From Candidatus Methanoperedens sp. (GTDB lineage: Archaea > Halobacteriota > Methanosarcinia > Methanosarcinales > Methanoperedenaceae): 49,051 nt of DNA. Shown piece after piece: positions 44,483 through 49,051 of this stretch. Where the stretch lies: positions 1 through 49,051 of the forward strand of contig JAPZAP010000104.1 of assembly GCA_027460585.1 (NCBI GenBank), in the 5' to 3' direction. The notes under the pieces are model-generated. The model saw only the letters and a list, made by a program, of their open reading frames with translations, was not told the origin of the DNA and ran no database searches. Numbering within the stretch: the first letter of the stretch is position 1; the number at the start of each line of letters is the position of its first letter. Both the position numbers and the translations under genes were made by a program.

Positions 44483-45031
44483 CTATTTTTGTATACTATT
44501 TTTTATCTTGTTACTTTCCAGGCATCCTGAGATGAGCGCTGGAACCGCGCCTATTGCCGTGCAGGTTTCAAGTGAAACACCTTTTGAGGTTATATCCAGA
44601 TGATATTGGGCCATCTCGAAAAGTTCTTTTGGGAGACCTTTATGACCTAATCCTATGAGGAATAGGAATGATTTCTTCCTAATAATATTTTCCGAAAGGG
44701 CAGCGATATTGATCTCCTTTTTACAGTCAGGTTTTGAGGTAGTGACCACAGGCGAGCCAAACTGCGGCTGGAAACCTTTTTCGGGCAGATCGAATACATG
44801 GAACCTGCCAGAACTGAAAAGCTCAACGAGATATTTCCCGGAGCCGCCAATAGTTGTTTTGTCTTTTACGAAATTAACGAGTTCTTCGGCATTCAGTTTA
44901 AACGGATAATCAAAAAGAGCAAGGTTAAAACCAAAAGCATACGCGATCGGCGCCGCCCTTGCAATGCTGCGGTAATGAGCTTCATGGATTTTTATTTTAT
45001 CATACGTGTTGACGATCCCAAGAGTTAACAT
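44483..45031 (-). CDS. DUF531 family archaeal protein, SPOUT-like
   Basis: 182 residues matching the archaeal DUF531 family. The C-terminal 'FLIGLGHKGLPKELFEMAQYHLDITSKGVSLETCTAIGAVPALI' has the look of the knotted SAM-binding part of SPOUT methyltransferases. A tRNA- or rRNA-modifying role is plausible but untested. It is downstream of the winged-helix gene by 43 bases on the same strand. Confidence 0.78.
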   Translation of the reverse strand: MLTLGIVNTYDKIKIHEAHYRSIARAAPIAYAFGFNLALFDYPFKLNAEELVNFVKDKTTIGGSGKYLVELFSSGRFHVFDLPEKGFQPQFGSPVVTTSKPDCKKEINIAALSENIIRKKSFLFLIGLGHKGLPKELFEMAQYHLDITSKGVSLETCTAIGAVPALISGCLESNKIKNSIQK

Positions 45032-45074
45032 GCACTTAATATATTAAATTGAAACCGTCACCATTTGAAAAGGA

Positions 45075-45449
45075 TTATTTGCCCAGTTCTTTTAGCCGTC
45101 TGATCTTCTTTTGCGATTCTTCAACCGCTTTTTTCTGTTCCTTTTCAAGCTGGGCTACAATTTCATCAAACCCGACTTTAAGCGTATATATCTTGAATGG
45201 TCTGCCTTTCCCCGGTTTTTTCTCTTCCCGCTCATCCACCCAATCACGTTCCTTTAATTCCCTCATGGCAATACTTACTTCGGGCTGGCGTAACCTGGCT
45301 GACCTTTCAAGGTCAAGGGATGTGGCTGTATTCATATTTTGTAGAAATGCAAGCGACATGGAAATATTCCTGCTCAAACCCAGGGACATAAGTGCATCTG
45401 CTATCTCTTCGCCTTTTTCATCAAGCTGTTTGATTTTAAGATTTTTCAT
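45075..45449 (-). CDS. Winged-helix transcriptional regulator
   Basis: 124 residues. Residues about 28-85 form a winged helix of the MarR/TrmB kind ('ATSLDLERSARLRQPEVSIAMRELKERDWVDEREEKKPGKGRPFKIYTL'), with the wing ending in KGRPFK. A Lys/Glu-rich coiled coil (about 95-124) probably makes the dimer. The gene has its own AT-rich upstream region and is followed by DUF531. No effector site is visible. Confidence 0.8.
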   Translation of the reverse strand: MKNLKIKQLDEKGEEIADALMSLGLSRNISMSLAFLQNMNTATSLDLERSARLRQPEVSIAMRELKERDWVDEREEKKPGKGRPFKIYTLKVGFDEIVAQLEKEQKKAVEESQKKIRRLKELGK

Positions 45450-45484
45450 ATTGACTCTATTATATATTAGAATTTAGTATTATT

Positions 45485-46318
45485 TTAATCTTTCGATGCA
45501 AATTTGATTTTTTTGGAGTGTCTGGCATTATTTTTCGTTCTTCCTCCCGTTATCCCCAGCTTCTTGATGTTCCCGATCGTGCCCAGATTTGTCCCGTCAA
45601 GCAGGAATACAGATGCTTTTTCAAGCTCTATTGCATGGTTTGCAAAAACAGGGCCAAGTAAATCCTCATGGATGGACTCATTAAATGGTATCCCACCGCA
45701 CAATTCGTTAAAAGCTGGCATTATGATGACTTCCGGGTCTCTCCATATAATATCGCCGAAATATTCCTTAATGGCTTTCTCAATAAACCGGGTCTTGATC
45801 CACACCTGCTCAGAAACGGCATGCCCAAGAGTATCCTTAAGCCTGACCGTAGGATGGTTATGGGACATTACAACCTGCCTGGCCGACAATAATTCCACAT
45901 CAGGCCAGGTATGACCGTGAAAATAACCCACCCCGTCAAGCACAAAACCCCGCGCCCCATGAATTGAGACATTTTCCGGCATAAGCTCCTCGATATCCCC
46001 ATCATGATTCCCTGGCACGATATCAACAGGCGCATAAGCCGCCAGGGTTTTAAGAAAATCCGGGACTTCCTTTTTTTCCTGCCAGGATGTCCTTGGCACA
46101 TTATGCTTTATATCGCCAAGAAGCACGATCCGGTCTGGTTTTACGGACATAATATACTCCAGCATGCGCTTCTTTCTTTTTTCCACCTGGCTGGGGATCG
46201 AGAAACCCTTGTGATAAAGCTCCCATTCTATGCCAAGGTGAACATCTGCGATCACAAGAACCTTGATAGAGTTCTCAATGACAAGAGCGGGTTCGTTTAG
46301 AATGGGGGTGGCGGTCAT
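45485..46318 (-). CDS. Metallophosphoesterase (COG1407-type, YfcE-like)
   Basis: 277 residues with the calcineurin-type motifs in order: DVH (25-27), 'LLGDIKHN', 'VPGNHDGD', 'FHGHTWPD' and 'SHNHPT'. These bind two metals for phosphoester hydrolysis. Archaeal members of this group are often coded next to helicase genes and called predicted phosphohydrolases, but no such gene is here. The C-terminal basic tail is short. The substrate is unknown. Confidence 0.88.
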   Translation of the reverse strand: MTATPILNEPALVIENSIKVLVIADVHLGIEWELYHKGFSIPSQVEKRKKRMLEYIMSVKPDRIVLLGDIKHNVPRTSWQEKKEVPDFLKTLAAYAPVDIVPGNHDGDIEELMPENVSIHGARGFVLDGVGYFHGHTWPDVELLSARQVVMSHNHPTVRLKDTLGHAVSEQVWIKTRFIEKAIKEYFGDIIWRDPEVIIMPAFNELCGGIPFNESIHEDLLGPVFANHAIELEKASVFLLDGTNLGTIGNIKKLGITGGRTKNNARHSKKIKFASKD

Positions 46319-46452
46319 TTATGGTGTCGTTTCAGGTTGTGGTTATAGATATAACGATTGATACAAAGAGGGCGTTACAATTGGTGTTGGTAGTTCGGTC
46401 AATGCGCAACACATACCTTCGCATAAAACTTTTTGTTGGCAGTTTTCCTATT

Positions 46453-47034
46453 TTACAATTTATTTTTTTTTTTAGAAAAAATTTCAGATAAAGAAAGATT
46501 CCTTGAGATACCTAAAAAGGAAAATATAACTATTGAGGCAATTGCCAAGCAAAATAGAATCGTAAATAGTATAATCGTGTGTATTGGTTGACCCAAAATT
46601 GGGGCTATGTCATTGAATAAAAAATAACCTAATTCTATACCTAAAATAATCATTGTAAGCCATATTCCGAATGCAGTTAAAATCCAATTTCCAAGATGAC
46701 TACCAATAGATGTTAATAAAAATATTATGAGACTTATTATAATTAATAGGACTCCAAACTCTAATTTATCAAATTGAAAAATAAAAATCAGACCATTCAC
46801 TACCAATAGAAATAGGGATTCTATAGAAAATACGTAATAAAAATCATTATAAAAATTCTCAAAAATCCTCTTAAGATCTTCTTTAACTGAATCAGGATTT
46901 GATTCAAGGTTCGATTGGAATAAAAATATTTTTTTTAAATTAGACCCTTCCAAAATTCCCTTTAGAAAAAAACCGATTAGAAATAAAAAACTTGGTATTG
47001 AAACGACTAATTTGAATGCAAAAGGTGATTCCAT
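46453..47034 (-). CDS. Hypothetical multi-pass membrane protein
   Basis: 193 residues with about five hydrophobic segments (near 7-27, 70-85, 90-110, 114-140 and 145-172), in markedly AT-rich DNA. No family is recognised. It begins the accessory end of the window, next to repeats and toxin-antitoxin genes, which hints at recent acquisition. Confidence 0.6.
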   Translation of the reverse strand: MESPFAFKLVVSIPSFLFLIGFFLKGILEGSNLKKIFLFQSNLESNPDSVKEDLKRIFENFYNDFYYVFSIESLFLLVVNGLIFIFQFDKLEFGVLLIIISLIIFLLTSIGSHLGNWILTAFGIWLTMIILGIELGYFLFNDIAPILGQPIHTIILFTILFCLAIASIVIFSFLGISRNLSLSEIFSKKKNKL

Positions 47035-47785
47035 GATAATTAGGCTAAAATGGCAGTATGCATATTTAAATGCTATCTAATAGTTCTAAATCCAAAGCTT
47101 TTATAATTTATATAATATGCATTTAAGGAATCCTATCCAATGATTATAATTTTGTGGCACAGACACGGCGAAAAATGACCCAGCAAAGGTTAATAATAAT
47201 GCTATTGAATTATTCTACCCTTTATAATCAACAAACACGCTGGACGAACGCCCCGTTTCCGCTTCGTGTGCAAAAACGGACGAGCGCCTTTCGTCGAAGC
47301 CGTGGGTGCGGGAAACCAAGGTTAAGCCCTGTGCAGCAGTGTATAGTTATTTCGGATAGAGCGCCAATTTAACAATCGCGCCGGACAACGTGCGCGATAG
47401 TTAAATCGGGAGGTTGGGCGATAATGCGAACTGCGCATAATCGCGTTTTTCCTTTATCTTATTGTTAAACTGCTTTTATGAACCCCAACGCTTCACATAT
47501 GTTAATTTGCATTGCGATGTCACGGAAATTATCAAGATTGAAACCCCGCCGTAAACAGCCCAACAGCCTTCTCATCACGCCTCTCCATCCGCGTGAGCCA
47601 CCCACGCTCTCAAACGTCCCATCGATAAATATGCGCGAATCTGTGAAATCTGCGGATTGTCCTTTGAAGTTTTATCCACAGATTGAGTAGTTACTCTGGT
47701 CGAGGAACATCTGCGCGATGCACTTATTAAATCATGAGATTGGAGTGACAATATATTTAAATAATCACGAAGATAAATTACTATT
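47035..47785. other. Non-coding accessory region with repeat element
   Basis: No supported gene in 750 bases. It contains one copy of the ~135-bp direct repeat (47361-47497) and the small inverted repeat 'AATCTGTG...CACAGATT' around 47637-47686. GC content jumps at 47235-47450 against AT-rich flanks. Short frames crossing it are basic and low-complexity, and unlike proteins. Confidence 0.5.
47361..47497 (+). repeat. Direct repeat copy 1 with internal palindromes
   Basis: It shares almost all bases with 48259-48388. It contains a stem ATTTAACAATCGCGC (47367-47381) with GCGCGATAGTTAAAT (47392-47406), one mismatch, and a second stem GCGATAATGCG with CGCATAATCGC. The two copies bracket the RelBE-like genes. 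Confidence 0.75.
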
Positions 47786-47983
47786 ATGACAGAAGTTAAT
47801 TTGGAAGGAAGAATATTTCGTGACCTTGAATTTATTAAAGCTGAATTGATAAGTATAAAAGAGCATATGGTAGATGCAGATACCTTTCTCAGCGAAGAAG
47901 AAAAAATGCTTGTAAAAGAAAGTTTTGAGCATGAAAAGGAAGGAAAACTGCTTTCTATTTCTGATTTTAAAAAAAATTTGTAA
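47786..47983 (+). CDS. RelB-like antitoxin
   Basis: 65 residues, acidic and helical (MTEVNLEGRIFRDLEFIKAELISIKEHMVDADTFLSEEEKML), ending in the phrase 'GKLLSISDFKKNL' typical of antitoxins that wrap RelE. It stands 6 bases before the RelE-like gene. It lacks an obvious DNA-binding domain, so autoregulation may need another partner. Confidence 0.75.
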   Translation: MTEVNLEGRIFRDLEFIKAELISIKEHMVDADTFLSEEEKMLVKESFEHEKEGKLLSISDFKKNL

Positions 47984-47989
47984 CCTGAC

Positions 47990-48247
47990 ATGTTTGAAAT
48001 TTATCTAGACATTCCAGCACAAAAATTTCTAAAAAAAACCGATAGGATTACCGCAGAAAGAATTATAGAATCTATCAACAAACTTGCTGAAGACCCAATA
48101 CCCCATGATTCAAAAAGGGTAATTGGAATGAACGAAAAAGTATTCAGGATCAGAGCTGGAAAGTATCGTGTCCTTTACAGAGTTGATTATAAAAATTTTA
48201 TTGTAGTTATCATCAAGATTGATTTGAGAAAGCATGTTTATTTATAA
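47990..48247 (+). CDS. relE: RelE/ParE family toxin
   Basis: 85 residues with the RelE fold pattern: 'AQKFLKKTDRITAERIIESINKLAEDPIPHDSKRVIGMNEKVFRIRAGKYRVLYRVDYKNFIVVIIKIDLRKHVY'. Basic and Arg/Tyr residues at 'RIRAGKYRVLYRV' and near the end (LRKHVYL) are those used for mRNA cleavage on the ribosome. It is paired with the antitoxin and flanked by direct repeats. Confidence 0.88.
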   Translation: MFEIYLDIPAQKFLKKTDRITAERIIESINKLAEDPIPHDSKRVIGMNEKVFRIRAGKYRVLYRVDYKNFIVVIIKIDLRKHVYL

Positions 48248-48258
48248 ATGACTTCCCC

Positions 48259-48388
48259 GCGCCAATTTAACAATCACGCCGGACAACGTGCGCGATTGTT
48301 AAATCGGGAGGTTGGGTGATAATGCGACTGCGCATAATCGCTTTTTTTCTTATTGTTAAACTGTTTTTATGAATCCCAACGCTTCACA
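48259..48388 (+). repeat. Direct repeat copy 2 with internal palindromes
   Basis: It matches copy 1 at 47361 from GCGCCAATTTAACAATC to CGCTTCACA, with a few substitutions and short deletions. It starts 11 bases after the RelE stop. The first stem is complete here too (ATTTAACAATCACGC with GCGCGATTGTTAAAT). Confidence 0.75.
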
Positions 48389-48429
48389 ATAACGCAAGAA
48401 TTAATTACATTTAATTACAATGTATTATT

Positions 48430-48738
48430 ATGGAAAGTGTACAGATAAGGATCGATGAAGAAAATATGAAGAGTTTGAATGAGCTTGCGCAAATGCTCAG
48501 TTCATCCAGATCGGTAGTTTTGCGAAGGATAATAGACGGGGGTATCAGGGAGTTACGGATGAAAATTGCCATGGAGAAATATATTGATGAAGAATTTTCT
48601 TTATGCAGAGCAGCAGAATTCTCCAATGTATCTATACAGCAGATGGCAAGATATCTCTCCCAAAGAGGTATTCCGTTTTTTAAGCAAAGTATAGAGGAGA
48701 GCGAAAAGGATGTATTAGAGGCTCAAACCTGGCTATAA
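48430..48738 (+). CDS. UPF0175 family antitoxin
   Basis: 102 residues. The N-terminus looks like a ribbon-helix-helix ('SVQIRIDEENMKSLNELAQMLSSSRSVVLRRIIDGGIREL'). The C-terminal half, 'EFSLCRAAEFSNVSIQQMARYLSQRGIPFF', is the UPF0175 helix-turn-helix. Such proteins are the antitoxins of DUF3368 PIN toxins. The toxin start follows one base after its stop, but that toxin is broken. Confidence 0.82.
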   Translation: MESVQIRIDEENMKSLNELAQMLSSSRSVVLRRIIDGGIRELRMKIAMEKYIDEEFSLCRAAEFSNVSIQQMARYLSQRGIPFFKQSIEESEKDVLEAQTWL

Positions 48739-48739
48739 A

Positions 48740-48862
48740 ATGCGCGTACTCATTGATTCATCCACTCTTATCGCTCTTGCAAAAATAGGCAAACTCAACA
48801 TACTTGAGATTATCTTCAAAGAGATATTTATCAATACAGCCCATATTTCGCACATCTTTTAA
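48740..48862 (+). pseudogene. Truncated DUF3368 PIN-domain toxin
   Basis: Forty codons from ATG 48740 (MRVLIDSSTLIALAKIGKLN..IFKEIFINTA) match the first quarter of a DUF3368 PIN toxin, including the first catalytic Asp (D6). After INTA the sequence diverges and ends at TAA 48860. The family is about 150-170 residues, so the catalytic domain is lost. This is a remnant downstream of the intact UPF0175 gene. Confidence 0.75.
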
Positions 48863-49051
48863 TCATAATTAGATTTTTTATTAACCCATAATGATAAAAA
48901 ACCATCATTTGACAGGATTAGCGTACTATTAACACTTTTGGTCTATTTGCGCTTTATGGCGCCGGGGTTGCGACCCCAGACCCCGGTGAGGCGCCGCCTA
49001 TGGCGGGGTTTATTGAAAGACCCTTGGTTACATAAAATCAATATCCACATA
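48863..49051. other. Non-coding window end with a GC-rich hairpin
   Basis: No gene. GGCGCCGGGGT near 48958 and ACCCCGG...GGCGCC near 48980-48995 can form a stem in otherwise AT-rich DNA, just after the point where the PIN toxin is cut off. It may be the edge of another element that continues beyond the window. Confidence 0.4.

Noticed and set aside
44653-44850. Second minus-strand frame inside the DUF531 gene
   Set aside because: It is an out-of-frame shadow of the conserved protein.
47154-47372. A 72-codon basic frame before the direct repeat
   Set aside because: It is low-complexity, ends inside the repeat and has no ribosome-binding site.
47361-47410. Integron attC-like site
   Set aside because: The palindrome has TAAC and GTTA near its ends, but the R/L box arrangement and unpaired bases of attC could not be found, and no integrase is in the window.
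1-49051. tRNA, rRNA and CRISPR genes
   Set aside because: No T-loop-like GGTTCRAATC motif with a matching acceptor stem, no rRNA signature and no direct-repeat array was noticed on reading both strands; a covariance scan was not possible.

Overview
This window is a euryarchaeal chromosome segment. The best fit is a methane-metabolising member of the Methanosarcinales, most likely a 'Candidatus Methanoperedens' (ANME-2d) type organism. Reasons: a tungsten-type formylmethanofuran dehydrogenase operon; archaeal information-processing genes (ABCE1/RLI, Pelota, NMD3, a DUF531 SPOUT-like protein); archaeal TATA boxes with many leaderless starts; very large secreted multiheme cytochromes; and surface proteins with PGF-CTERM-like archaeosortase tails. 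The genus is inferred from gene content only. No rRNA, tRNA or CRISPR array was seen.

Layout. (1) 1-6877, minus strand: an operon read right to left as tupA (tungstate-binding lipoprotein), an FmdE-family gene, fwdF, fwdA, fwdC, fwdD and fwdB (cut by the window edge). It makes and supplies tungsten to the enzyme for the CO2/formyl-methanofuran step. A 20-bp perfect palindrome lies between its TATA box and tupA. (2) 7081-8706, minus strand: a three-gene operon of a 7-TM protein, a roadblock/LC7 protein and a ModE-like oxyanion regulator, a plausible controller of the tungsten operon. (3) 8790-10473, plus strand: TusA-like protein, U32-family protein and a Cys-containing unknown. (4) 10733-15082: a 1449-residue parallel beta-helix surface protein with four copies of a long internal module and a sortable C-terminus. 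(5) 15592-30245: mixed housekeeping and sensory genes (GDT1-type cation transporter, RuvA, PAS-only sensor, an Ig-like CxxCH protein, argB, an EMC6-like protein, ABCE1, ValS, a winged-helix protein, a TBP-like small protein, Pelota). (6) 30766-31638: a RimK/MptN-like ATP-grasp ligase. (7) 31770-38997: the most striking locus, a tandem duplication of a ~3.6-kb cassette. Each copy holds a shared promoter with palindrome, a ~17-heme-site secreted cytochrome, a hairpin overlapping the stop codon, and a CnaB-like PGF-CTERM surface protein. (8) 39027-46318, mostly minus strand: Mut7-C RNase broken by a stop codon, MFS exporter, MoaB, NMD3, sugar-nucleotide epimerase, DUF531, a winged-helix regulator and a metallophosphoesterase, with a DUF4258/DUF2283-like pair on the plus strand. 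(9) 46453-49051: an AT-rich accessory end with a membrane protein, a RelBE-like module bracketed by ~135-bp direct repeats, and a UPF0175 antitoxin followed by a truncated PIN toxin.

How it fits together. The fwd/tup/ModE block links tungsten sensing, uptake and the C1 enzyme. The cytochrome cassettes and the beta-helix protein share C-terminal anchors and terminators, which points to a common cell-surface assembly for electron transfer or adhesion. The best candidates for a little-described system are the duplicated cytochrome/PGF-CTERM cassettes, in which both cytochromes keep a CxxCK (NrfA-like) haem site.
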